From Parahoeflea alexandrii (lineage in GTDB: Bacteria > Pseudomonadota > Alphaproteobacteria > Rhizobiales > Rhizobiaceae), in the NCBI RefSeq assembly GCF_027214025.1, contig NZ_JAPWHB010000001.1, forward strand, positions 682,001-746,000: a stretch of DNA of 64,000 bases, given 5' to 3'. The notes beneath the pieces are model-generated. The model was not told the DNA's origin. It worked only from the letters and a program-made list of their open reading frames with translations, and made no database searches. Below, in pieces: positions 48,624 through 56,798 of the stretch (position 1 is the first letter of the stretch; each line of letters starts with the position of its first letter). Position numbers and translations under genes: made by a program.

Positions 48624-49121
48624 ATGGCGGCGGGCGGCACGATTTCCGGAGATACGGCTGCATTGGTATCCGTGCGCATCCAGACCGGCGATTTCGACAT
48701 CGCGCAGGAGATCGAAGCGCTCACCGGCGGTCGTGCCGACATCGGCGCGGTGGTGAGCTTCACCGGGCTGTGCCGCGACGAAGGCGGACGGTTGTCGGCG
48801 CTCGAGCTCGAGCATTATCCGGGGATGGCCGAACGCGCCATCCGGGCGATCGCCGAAGAAGCGGTGAAGCGCTTCGGCCTCACCGGCATCACCGCCATCC
48901 ACCGCTACGGGGCGATCCCGCCTGGCGGCAACATCGTGCTGGTGGTGGCGGCCGCGCCGCACCGGCAGGCGGCCTTCGACGGCGCCTCCTTCCTGATGGA
49001 CTTCCTCAAGACCGACGCGCCGTTCTGGAAGAAGGAACATCTGAAAGACGGCGGTTCGGGCGAATGGGTTTCGGCCAAGGATGCCGACGACAAGGCCAAG
49101 CTGCGCTGGCGGACCCCGTGA
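48624..49121 (+). CDS. moaE: Molybdopterin synthase catalytic subunit
   Basis: A 165-residue catalytic partner of MoaD. Expected segments are present: [42 protein letters not shown], and the lysine-bearing [11 protein letters not shown]. It begins one base after moaD, and its stop overlaps the start of ung by 4 bases (GTGA). Confidence 0.95.
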   Translation: MAAGGTISGDTAALVSVRIQTGDFDIAQEIEALTGGRADIGAVVSFTGLCRDEGGRLSALELEHYPGMAERAIRAIAEEAVKRFGLTGITAIHRYGAIPPGGNIVLVVAAAPHRQAAFDGASFLMDFLKTDAPFWKKEHLKDGGSGEWVSAKDADDKAKLRWRTP

Positions 49122-49810
49122 CGGGCGAAGCGTTCGAGCTCGAGGGCAGCTGGAAGACGGCGCTGTCGGCGGAGCTTTCGGCTCCCTACATGGCCGCGCT
49201 CCGGACGTTCCTGGAATCCGAGGCCGATGCCGGCAAGCAGATCTTCCCGAAGGCTGCGGACCGTTTCGCTGCACTTAACCTGACTCCGCTCGGCCAGGTC
49301 AAGCTGGTCATTCTGGGCCAGGACCCCTATCACGGCGACGGACAGGCACACGGCTTGTGTTTCTCGGTACAGCCGGGCGTGCGGGTGCCGCCGTCGCTGA
49401 AGAACGTCTACAAGGAGCTCGAGAGCGACCTCGGCATCCCCAAGGCCAGCCACGGTCATCTCGATAGCTGGGCGCGGCAGGGCGTGCTGCTGCTCAACAG
49501 CGTGCTGACCGTCGAGCGCGGACTTGCCGCCTCGCATCGCGGCCGCGGCTGGGAGCGGTTCACCGACGCGGTGATCGCCCGGGTCAACGATCTTCCGCAT
49601 CCAGTGGTGTTCCTGCTTTGGGGCTCTTATGCGCAGAAAAAGGCCCAGTTCGTCGACGCCAGCCGGCACCTTGTGCTCAAGGCCACCCACCCCTCGCCGC
49701 TGTCAGCCCACAACGGTTTTCTCGGCTGCCGGCATTTTTCCCGGGCTAATGCGTTCCTTGAAAAGAACGGCATGGAGCCGATCGACTGGCGCTTGCCGCA
49801 AAATCCCTGA
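49118..49810 (+). CDS. ung: Uracil-DNA glycosylase
   Basis: A 230-residue family 1 uracil-DNA glycosylase. The water-activating loop [13 protein letters not shown] and the leucine-intercalation loop [11 protein letters not shown] are intact. The GTG start overlaps the moaE stop, giving coupled translation with the moaDE genes, which is unusual in that a repair enzyme ends a molybdopterin operon. The length and motifs are normal. Confidence 0.95.
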   Translation: MTGEAFELEGSWKTALSAELSAPYMAALRTFLESEADAGKQIFPKAADRFAALNLTPLGQVKLVILGQDPYHGDGQAHGLCFSVQPGVRVPPSLKNVYKELESDLGIPKASHGHLDSWARQGVLLLNSVLTVERGLAASHRGRGWERFTDAVIARVNDLPHPVVFLLWGSYAQKKAQFVDASRHLVLKATHPSPLSAHNGFLGCRHFSRANAFLEKNGMEPIDWRLPQNP

Positions 49811-49981
49811 CAGACTTCCTGCCGCTCGATTTTGTTCAGCCGAAAGGGAGAATCGGCTGGACTTGATCTGAGACAAGTCCTTATGGCGCCAATCATCTTA
49901 TGACCGGACTGGTTGTGAGCAATGGGGGCCGAGCTCACGATCTCCTCGTCGCTTTACGAGATCTGGGAAAGGACCCTTGCA

Positions 49982-51334
49982 GTGAAAAATATCAAACTGG
50001 TCTTCTGGGGCATGCTGGCTCTTGTCAGCCTTCTCTGGTTCGCCGCCGATCCAGCGGTGTTCGAGGCCCGCAGCGTGTTCGCGCTGCGCGGCTTCATGAT
50101 GCAATACAGCGGTGTGCTGGCGATGGCCGCGATGAGCGTCGCCATGGTTCTGGCGCTGAGACCGCGCTGGCCGGAGCCCTGGCTGGGCGGGCTCGACAAG
50201 ATGTACCGGCTGCACAAGTGGCTGGGCATTTCCGCGCTGATTTTCGCGGTCGTCCACTGGCTTTGGTCCGAGGCGCCGAAATGGGCCATCGGCCTGGGCT
50301 TGCTTGGGCGGCCAGAGCGCGGTCAACGGCCGGCGTTGACCAATCCGGTCCAGCAATTCCTGTCGGGATTGCGCAGCCCTGCCGAGGGCCTGGGTGAATG
50401 GGCTTTCTATCTGACTGTGCTGCTGATCGCCGTGGCGCTGATCACGCTCATTCCCTACCGGTGGTTCTTCAAGACCCACCGGATTCTGGCCGCAACCTAT
50501 CTGGTGCTGGCCTTCCATTCGGTTGTGCTGACAACATTCGACTACTGGACCACGCCGCTGGGGGGCGTTCTGGCCCTGCTGCTGGCCGCCGGCAGCTTCT
50601 CGGCCGTGATCGTGCTGTTCAGGCAGGTGGCGGTGGGACGGCAGGTGACGGGCAAGATCGTGGATCTTGTGCATTTTCCGGGCGTCCGTGTGCTTGAAAG
50701 CCGGATCGAACTGCAGCCGGGCTGGCCCGGCCATCAGCCCGGCCAGTTTGCGTTTGCCACATCAGACAGCCAGGAAGGCGCCCATCCCTACACCATCGCC
50801 TCGGCCTGGGACCCGGCAAACCCGTCGATCACCTTCATCGTCAAGGCGCTGGGTGATCACACCAGCCGGCTCGCGGAGAAGCTGCAGATCGGCCAGCAGG
50901 TCAAGATCGAGGGACCGTATGGCTGCTTCACCTTCGATGACGATGCCCCGCGCCAGATCTGGATCGGCGGCGGCATCGGCATCACCCCATTCGTGTCGCG
51001 GATGAAATACCTTGCGCATACCAGAAAGCACGCTCCGGATGCAGCAAGGCCGGTTATTGACCTCTATCACACCACGGCCGATCTTGATGAGACGGCGCTG
51101 GAGCGGCTGGCCGCCGATGCGGTCGATGCGGATGTGCGGCTGCATATCCTGATCGACGCCAGGCACGGAAAGCTCACCGGCGCACGCATCCGCGAAGAGG
51201 TGCCGGACTGGCGCGAGGCCAGCTTCTGGTTCTGCGGTCCGGTCGGTTTCGGCGACGCGCTGAGGGCGGACTTCGCCGCCCACGGCCTGGACATCGGCTC
51301 CCGGTTTCACCAGGAGTTGTTCAGCATGCGGTGA
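49982..51334 (+). CDS. Ferric reductase-like flavohaem oxidoreductase
   Basis: A 450-residue membrane flavocytochrome. The N-terminal ferric-reductase-like domain has about six spans, with paired histidines for two haems (YRLHKWLG, FAVVHWLW, KTHRILA, LAFHSVVL). It is followed by an FAD-binding domain (HPYTIASAWDP) and an NAD(P)H-binding domain (WIGGGIGITPFVSRM and FWFCGPVGFGDAL). I prefer the GTG at 49982 because GGAAAGGA lies upstream; the ATG at 49922 in frame would add 20 residues but has no ribosome site. Confidence 0.88.
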   Translation: MKNIKLVFWGMLALVSLLWFAADPAVFEARSVFALRGFMMQYSGVLAMAAMSVAMVLALRPRWPEPWLGGLDKMYRLHKWLGISALIFAVVHWLWSEAPKWAIGLGLLGRPERGQRPALTNPVQQFLSGLRSPAEGLGEWAFYLTVLLIAVALITLIPYRWFFKTHRILAATYLVLAFHSVVLTTFDYWTTPLGGVLALLLAAGSFSAVIVLFRQVAVGRQVTGKIVDLVHFPGVRVLESRIELQPGWPGHQPGQFAFATSDSQEGAHPYTIASAWDPANPSITFIVKALGDHTSRLAEKLQIGQQVKIEGPYGCFTFDDDAPRQIWIGGGIGITPFVSRMKYLAHTRKHAPDAARPVIDLYHTTADLDETALERLAADAVDADVRLHILIDARHGKLTGARIREEVPDWREASFWFCGPVGFGDALRADFAAHGLDIGSRFHQELFSMR

Positions 51335-51438
51335 GCGATGGCAGTCAAGCATTTAAGCATCTTGAGGCTACACTGGATTCAAAATTCAACTTTGAAATTC
51401 AGCGCGGATGGAAATGTTCTTCGGGATCTCCTGTAAAC

Positions 51439-51451
51439 TACAATTTTTGTA
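51439..51451. promoter_or_regulatory. Inverted repeat upstream of the HEPN gene
   Basis: TACAA and TTGTA flank TTT within an AT-rich gap of 226 bases before the gene at 51561. Size and position would suit a regulator site, but none is known and the bases are AT-rich, so it could be chance. Confidence 0.3.
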
Positions 51452-51560
51452 AAACTGATCGATTTGCGAGATATCAAAACAGCGGCCTACCACCAATATA
51501 AGTGCACTTTTCCTCGAAAAGCTCACTAATGTGGATATCAAATATTCTTAGGAACGAGAC

Positions 51561-52256
51561 ATGGCGGACGAGCAAGACACCCACGGATCCCTTGCTGGCT
51601 ATCAACAGGCCTTAGGTCAAGAATTCGGTCGCCTATTTTACCACTGCATTTCTGAATGGGTCGATCTAAGCTTAACTTGGCAACAATACGAGCAGCTTTT
51701 TGGCCACGGCCCTGAGCGTGTATCCATGCTAAATGAAGCTGGAGCTGCATTCTTTGGACGGGTGCAAAGACATTTTTTCGACGTAGTTGTCCTCGCCATT
51801 TGTCGACTGTCTGATCCGGTCAAGTCACGTGGAAAGAAGAACCTCACCGTAAATTCATTTGAAGATTACATGGATACTGATGAACGCCGCAACGAGATGA
51901 AAAAGCTCCTAGCCGACATTCGCGAAAAGACACAATTTCATCGAGATTGGAGAAATCGGCGTATCGGACACAATGACCTTGATCTCAGATATGGCACCGC
52001 AAAACCGTTAGAATCTGCAACTCGCAACCAAATGAATGAGTCAATTACTGCCATTCATCAGGTTTTCTTTTATATCTTGGGCGAATTTGAAGATTCACAT
52101 CTTGTAGAGGAGGTGATCGAGCCCCTCGATGGCCCGATGGTGACGCTGCAATTGATCTATGATGCGCGTACACTTCGGGCTAAGGAACAGGACGGTCCAT
52201 ACTCAGTTCTTCAGGACAGGATTGCCTCGTATCCGAAGTGGCTAATGGATCAATAA
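51561..52256 (+). CDS. HEPN/AbiU2-like protein
   Basis: A 231-residue soluble protein that resembles the AbiU2 (HEPN_AbiU2) family, related to the Lactococcus AbiU phage-resistance locus. The helical body ends in a candidate HEPN ribonuclease motif, Arg131-Asn132-x4-His137 (RNRRIGH). The gene is visibly AT-richer than its neighbours: 27 of 60 bases at 51901-51960 are G or C against 44 of 60 at 51241-51300. The stop codon lies in the A-run of the downstream ndk terminator. GGAACGAG precedes the ATG. Antiphage or toxin function is inferred from family only; no partner gene is evident. Confidence 0.65.
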   Translation: MADEQDTHGSLAGYQQALGQEFGRLFYHCISEWVDLSLTWQQYEQLFGHGPERVSMLNEAGAAFFGRVQRHFFDVVVLAICRLSDPVKSRGKKNLTVNSFEDYMDTDERRNEMKKLLADIREKTQFHRDWRNRRIGHNDLDLRYGTAKPLESATRNQMNESITAIHQVFFYILGEFEDSHLVEEVIEPLDGPMVTLQLIYDARTLRAKEQDGPYSVLQDRIASYPKWLMDQ

Positions 52257-52286
52257 AAAAGGCGGCCCGCGAAGGCCGCCTTTTGC
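52255..52286. terminator. Bidirectional terminator between the HEPN gene and ndk
   Basis: AAAAGGCGGCC and GGCCGCCTTTT form an 11-bp stem around CGCGAA, with an A-run in front and TTTT at the end. The TAA of the HEPN gene overlaps its start. It serves ndk on the minus strand and the HEPN gene on the plus strand. Confidence 0.9.
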
Positions 52287-52332
52287 ATGTGGGTCAGGCG
52301 CGCCGGAGAACCAGCAGCGCCAGATACCGGTC

Positions 52333-52755
52333 TCAGCCGACGATTTCGGTGCCGGAGAACCAGTAGGCGATTTCCTCAGCCGCGGTTTCCGGCGCATCCG
52401 AGCCGTGCACCGAGTTCTCGCCGATCGAAAGCGCGAAGGTCTTGCGGATGGTGCCTTCGTCGGCGTTGGCCGGGTTGGTGGCGCCCATCAGTTCGCGGTT
52501 CTTGAGGATGGCGTTCTCGCCTTCGAGCACCTGAACGACGGTCGGGCCGGAGGTCATGCCTTCGACCAGCTCGCCGAAGAAGGGACGTTCCTTGTGCACG
52601 GCGTAGAAGCCTTCGGCTTCGCGCTTGCTCATCCAGACGCGCTTGGATGCGACGACGCGCAGGCCGTTGTCTTCGAAGACCTTGGTGATCGCGCCGGTCA
52701 GGTTGCGCTTGGTAGCATCGGGCTTGATCATCGAGAAAGTGCGTTCAATCGCCAT
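52333..52755 (-). CDS. ndk: Nucleoside diphosphate kinase
   Basis: A 140-residue kinase that passes phosphate from ATP to other nucleoside diphosphates through a phosphohistidine. The active-site histidine lies in [13 protein letters not shown]. The N-terminus [17 protein letters not shown] and the [14 protein letters not shown] segment are typical. The ATG at 52755 is chosen by length; the longer frame is artefactual. Confidence 0.96.
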   Translation of the reverse strand: MAIERTFSMIKPDATKRNLTGAITKVFEDNGLRVVASKRVWMSKREAEGFYAVHKERPFFGELVEGMTSGPTVVQVLEGENAILKNRELMGATNPANADEGTIRKTFALSIGENSVHGSDAPETAAEEIAYWFSGTEIVG

Positions 52756-53033
52756 TGGAAACTGTCCTGTCATCTGGTTGTGGTTGCGAGACTTGAGCCT
52801 GGCACTGGCCTGCGCAAGAATTTCGGGTGCAAAAATCCGCGCTGGACGTTGTCCGGCCCGGAGTTGGCGCCTAGATAGCTGCATGCCCGGCTCTTCGCAA
52901 GGGGCACCGGCGTTCTCATGGCCTGTTGCCCTCGTGGCTGGCTGTGTTCCGATCATCCTGCTCTCGCCCTGCCGCCGTACCCGCGTTCCGGGCGTGACTT
53001 GGAACAATCACGATTGCGTTGTAGATTTATGAC

Positions 53034-53609
53034 ATGACTGACGCGGTGATAGCTTCCGGAGTTGTCGCGGTCGCGGTTTTGGGGTTTGCGCCCCAGAACA
53101 ACGCGATGCTGACGGCTGGGGCCGAGCGAACCTTCAGGCCGGTGATCGACGGCATGGTCTCGAGCATCTGCGGCTGGCTGTCGCTATTCGCGCTGGCGCT
53201 CGGTGTGCTGCATTTGTTGCCGCACTGGGTGAGCGGCACGGCGATGGTGCTGGCGTCGCTGTTGCTGGCGCTGTCGGGGTTGACCCGCTACATGGCCGAT
53301 CCCGGCAATCCGGCTCAGCCGGAGGCCGGTTTCGTGCACCCTTCCCTGCCGCTGCAGCATCTCAAGAGCCCGGAGAGCTGGGCAGTCGCCTTTTTCCTGG
53401 CCGGATCGGCGCTCAGCGGATCGATGACGCTGGCGGCGGCCTTTGCCGGGCTGACGCTGCTGACCGCGTCAGGCCTGGCGCTGTGGGCCGTGGCCGGATG
53501 GTCCGGCTGCCAGTACCTGACATCCGGCTGGCACCGGCGTCATCTCGACTGGGGATTCGGCATCCTGATGTTCGTCGCGGCCATCGCCTCGCTGGCGCCG
53601 GCAGGCTGA
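53034..53609 (+). CDS. LysE-like membrane protein, divergent
   Basis: A 191-residue protein with about six hydrophobic spans. The order of features recalls LysE/RhtB amino-acid exporters: an N-terminal helix ending PQNNAMLTAGAERTF (where the family has PGPNxxL), a central LKSPESWAVAF region like LNPKAW, and a short C-terminal span (GILMFVAAIASLAP). The Pro-Gly-Pro-Asn signature has changed to Ala-Pro-Gln-Asn. It may be a LysE relative with an altered mechanism. Function uncertain. Confidence 0.65.
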   Translation: MTDAVIASGVVAVAVLGFAPQNNAMLTAGAERTFRPVIDGMVSSICGWLSLFALALGVLHLLPHWVSGTAMVLASLLLALSGLTRYMADPGNPAQPEAGFVHPSLPLQHLKSPESWAVAFFLAGSALSGSMTLAAAFAGLTLLTASGLALWAVAGWSGCQYLTSGWHRRHLDWGFGILMFVAAIASLAPAG

Positions 53610-53615
53610 GCCGGA

Positions 53616-54308
53616 TCAGCCCGCCGCGGGCACCGCGCGGCCGATACTGTCATGGAGATCGAGGCAGCGCTCGAACCAGTCGGTCACCGCATCCCCCTCC
53701 TCGAGAAGCCTCGCGCCGGAGACAACCCGCGCCCATTGCAGCGCGCCGAAAACGATGTAGTCGGCAAACAGCGGCGACGAGCCGCCGATCCAGGGCTGGG
53801 ATTTCAGCATCACCCGCAGCGGCGTCAGCCTCGCGGAAAAACCCGCGATCTCGGCATCGCGGCGGGCGGCAACTTCGGCGAAGGTCTTTCCAAGGCGCTC
53901 TTCCCGGCTCGGTCTGAAATAGGCCCGGTCTTCCGGCAACAGCAGATCGTGGATTTCCTGGAGCGCGATCACGTTGAGGCCTGGATGCAGCGTCGACTGG
54001 GTCCAGGATTCGACGAAGCGGGCCATGGCCTGCCCTCCATCGCCCCCGAACAGCGAAGGCTTGTCGGGGTAGCTCTCCTCAAGATGGGCGGCGATCATGA
54101 AACTGTCGGCCACCACCTGGCTGCCGTCACGGATCACCGGCACGGTCTTTGAGACACCGCCCTCGATCGTGGGCACCTTTGTGAAGCAGACCGGCTTGCG
54201 CTCGAACGGCAGGCCTTTGTGGGCCAGCGCCATCACCACCTTCCAGCAGTGCGGGCTGAACGGGCGCGCCGGGTCGGCTCCCACGAGTTCGTGCAATATG
54301 ATGGTCAT
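53616..54308 (-). CDS. Glutathione S-transferase family protein
   Basis: A 230-residue GST with PFSPHCWKVVMALAHKG at about 16-32, TVPVI around the cis-proline, and ADSFMIAAHLEESYPD. The form with a cysteine near the start resembles the LigE/LigF-type or omega-like GSTs, which often use reductive dechlorination or ether cleavage. Substrate unknown. It is convergent with the LysE-like gene, with 6 bases between stops. Confidence 0.87.
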   Translation of the reverse strand: MTIILHELVGADPARPFSPHCWKVVMALAHKGLPFERKPVCFTKVPTIEGGVSKTVPVIRDGSQVVADSFMIAAHLEESYPDKPSLFGGDGGQAMARFVESWTQSTLHPGLNVIALQEIHDLLLPEDRAYFRPSREERLGKTFAEVAARRDAEIAGFSARLTPLRVMLKSQPWIGGSSPLFADYIVFGALQWARVVSGARLLEEGDAVTDWFERCLDLHDSIGRAVPAAG

Positions 54309-54717
54309 CGGACAGGCTCACGTTGGAATGACCACATTCCTATGCCGGATTGCCGGTCGTGCCAACAGTCTTTCCGCCGCTCGAAAGGCCTGACCTTTGG
54401 CCGGATCATCGAACAGTTTCAGACTTGGCACCGGTGGCGCTGCATCAGCCAACTCAGAGGCACCTTTATTTCAGAACAATCTCATAATTCTTTCACCACA
54501 AAACACTGAGTTTCGATTTTCCTTTTGAATTCAACTGTCCTGTCCAGGGCGGCAGCTTCCGGTGGCCTGTATTGAGAAGGGCATCCTAAGTCTTCGTTCA
54601 CCATTTTCCCATCGTCGCAGGGAACCATCCCTTCCGCGCCAGCATTGTCGGTTCAGTTCCCCGCGTCGAGACCGGGAGCGACCAACAAAAAGATTATCGT
54701 GAACAAGGAACAGCGTC
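54309..54717. other. Intergenic region, no gene seen
   Basis: 409 bases with an AT-rich patch at 54460-54535 and no reading frame with ribosome site and coding character on either strand. It must contain the promoters of the divergent GST and repeat-protein genes. AAGGAA lies 9 bases before the start at 54718. Confidence 0.5.
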
Positions 54718-55335
54718 ATGAAGAACTTCAGGAACAAAATCGTCATCGGACTTTCCGCAAGCGTGTTTGCACTGGCGGTTCCCTATTCAACCCTTGCACA
54801 AGATGCCGGCGTGAGTGTTGGCGGCAACGGCACTGGCGGGATCGGTGCGTCCGTGGGCGCCGCCGGCGTCAGCGCAAGCGCCAGTGTCGGTGGCAGCGGC
54901 GGCGTGAGCGCCAGTGCGAGCGTCGGCGGCGGTGGTGCGGATGCCAATGCCAGTGTCGGCGGATCCTCCGGCGCCAATGCGAGCGCGAGTGTCGGAACGA
55001 GCGGCAATCCCAGCGCCAATGTCGATGCCAATGTCGGCGGCCTGACCGGTGACGTCGATGTGAACACCGGTCCGGGCGCGGGCATTGCCGCGGCGTTGGG
55101 CTTTACCAGCGACGACGACGCATCCGGCACAACCGGGTCCAGCGGCACGGCCGCATCGGCAGGCACCGCTGCACCCGGAATTGACCCTGGGACGACGAGC
55201 GCGATCAGCGCCATGAGCAATGCAGAACTCGCCGCCTACAAGAAGAAGTGCATCAACGTCCTGCGCTCGCCGGCCAGTTTCGAAAGCGATCTGGTCGACC
55301 TGTGCAAGCTGGTCCAGGAAGCTGCCGCCCGCTGA
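54718..55335 (+). CDS. Secreted glycine/serine/alanine-rich repeat protein
   Basis: A 205-residue protein with a signal peptide (about 1-27, ending TLAQ). Residues of about 48-110 form five 12-residue units of the type G-V-S-A-S-A-S-V-G-G-x-G, with the alternating small/polar pattern of a beta-rich repeat. A Thr/Ser/Gly linker follows. A C-terminal helical segment (about 165-205) with two cysteines (KKKCINVL and VDLCKLV) looks like a small folded domain. I recognise no characterised family. The gene is followed by a terminator. Confidence 0.75.
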   Translation: MKNFRNKIVIGLSASVFALAVPYSTLAQDAGVSVGGNGTGGIGASVGAAGVSASASVGGSGGVSASASVGGGGADANASVGGSSGANASASVGTSGNPSANVDANVGGLTGDVDVNTGPGAGIAAALGFTSDDDASGTTGSSGTAASAGTAAPGIDPGTTSAISAMSNAELAAYKKKCINVLRSPASFESDLVDLCKLVQEAAAR

Positions 55336-55360
55336 CCGGGCAGACCTTCCAAGTTTTGGG

Positions 55361-55386
55361 CGGCCCGTACGACGGGCCGTCTTTTC
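55361..55386 (+). terminator. Intrinsic terminator after the repeat-protein gene
   Basis: CGGCCCGT and ACGGGCCG pair around ACG, followed by TCTTTTC, 25 bases after the stop. Confidence 0.85.
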
Positions 55387-55531
55387 GTGCGCGCAGGCGG
55401 CGATTGCGACGTCCTCCGAAGCCACCCCCCCATATTTGAAGACTTTCTTCATTGGACTTGCCTGATGGGTCCAACTTCATCAAAGTCCGGCGGAAGCATT
55501 CCCGTCCACTGAGCCGAAAAGCGTCCACCCA

Positions 55532-56554
55532 ATGCCTCAGATGAAAAGCGTTGCCTGCACCAACCCCGGCCACCTCGAAATCCGGATGGCCGACCGCCCC
55601 GCACGCGGCGACGCCGAGGTTCGGGTCAGGATCCGGCGGATCGGCATCTGCGGCACCGATTTCCACATTTTCGAAGGCAAGCATCCGTTTCTGGCCTATC
55701 CCAGGGTCATGGGTCACGAACTGGCGGCGGAGATCGTCGAGACCGGACCGGACAGCGCCTTTGCCGTCGGCGAGCATGTGATCGTCAATCCCTATCTCTC
55801 TTGCGGCCAATGTCGGGCGTGCCGCAGAGGCAAACCCAACTGCTGCACGGCAATTGCGGTTCTCGGCGTGCATCGCGACGGCGGCATGTGCGAGGAAATC
55901 TGCCTTCCCGAGATCAATCTGGTGCGCTCGGAAGGCCTGTCGCTTGACGCCTGCGCGACCGTGGAATTTCTGGCCATCGGCGCCCATGCCGTGCGTCGCG
56001 GCGCCGTCGGGCCTGAAGACCGTGTGCTGGTGGCCGGCGCCGGTCCGATCGGGCTGGGCGTTGCCATCTTTGCCAAACTTGCGGGCGCCGAGGTCTCGAT
56101 CCTGGATCTGGATCCCGGCCGGCTGGCGGAAGCCTGCCAGATCGCCGCGGGATGCCACCCGATCCGGGCCGGCGACGGGGCCGAGGCGGAAGTCAGCCGC
56201 ATCACCAGCGGCGACGGCTTTGATGCGGTGTTTGATGCCACCGGGAACCTGGCGTCGATCCAGGCCGGATTTACGAGGGTGGCGCATGGCGGACGCTACG
56301 TGCTGGTCAGCGTCGTCAACGAGACCGTGGCGTTTTCCGATCCGGAGTTCCACAAGCGGGAAATGAGCCTGATCGGCAGCCGCAACGCGACGTCGGAGGA
56401 TTTCCGCACCGTGATCGCGGCGCTCAAGGCCGGCAAGATCCCGCTTGGGCAGATCATCACCCACCGGACCGACTTCGAGAAGGTCATAGAGGATCTGCCG
56501 CGCTGGGCACATGACAAGCATGGGCTGATCAAGGCCATGATCACGCTCGACTAA
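55532..56554 (+). CDS. Zinc-dependent alcohol dehydrogenase (MDR family)
   Basis: A 340-residue medium-chain dehydrogenase. Catalytic zinc ligands are the Cys of GICGTDFHIFEGKHPF and the His/Glu of MGHELAAEI; the structural zinc site is CGQCRACRRGKPNCC. The Rossmann fold begins VLVAGAGPIGLG. The layout resembles sugar-acid or polyol dehydrogenases such as the L-galactonate oxidoreductase group, which is only a suggestion. Start codons at 55532 and 55541 are both possible. Confidence 0.88.
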   Translation: MPQMKSVACTNPGHLEIRMADRPARGDAEVRVRIRRIGICGTDFHIFEGKHPFLAYPRVMGHELAAEIVETGPDSAFAVGEHVIVNPYLSCGQCRACRRGKPNCCTAIAVLGVHRDGGMCEEICLPEINLVRSEGLSLDACATVEFLAIGAHAVRRGAVGPEDRVLVAGAGPIGLGVAIFAKLAGAEVSILDLDPGRLAEACQIAAGCHPIRAGDGAEAEVSRITSGDGFDAVFDATGNLASIQAGFTRVAHGGRYVLVSVVNETVAFSDPEFHKREMSLIGSRNATSEDFRTVIAALKAGKIPLGQIITHRTDFEKVIEDLPRWAHDKHGLIKAMITLD

Positions 56555-56658
56555 TGCATGTCGCGCTCAATTGGATTCAATTGAGCGATAACGAACATGC
56601 ATCATTTCAAAGTGCTACAGCGTCCTTTGCGCATCCAATTGGATGCGCGGCGCTGTAG
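56555..56658. repeat. Second rhizobial palindromic intergenic repeat
   Basis: Two hairpins in tandem. The first has TGCATGT/ACATGCA outside and CGCTCAATTG/CAATTGAGCG inside. The second pairs CTACAGCG with CGCTGTAG and GCGCATCC with GGATGCGC around AATT. The wording GTGCTACAGCGTCCTTTGCG recalls a repeat very common in Rhizobiaceae intergenic regions. It fills most of the gap before the ABC-F gene. Confidence 0.7.
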
Positions 56659-56798
56659 GTAATCGGACCGGCGGCGCAGGTCGAATGCGTTGCCGGACGA
56701 TCACACCGGACGCCGGGCAGCCCGGCTTTTTTCCGCAAGTTGCGCCGCCTCGCCCATCTTTGCTTGCAAATCGGCACAGTTACGGCCAAGAAGCCGCC

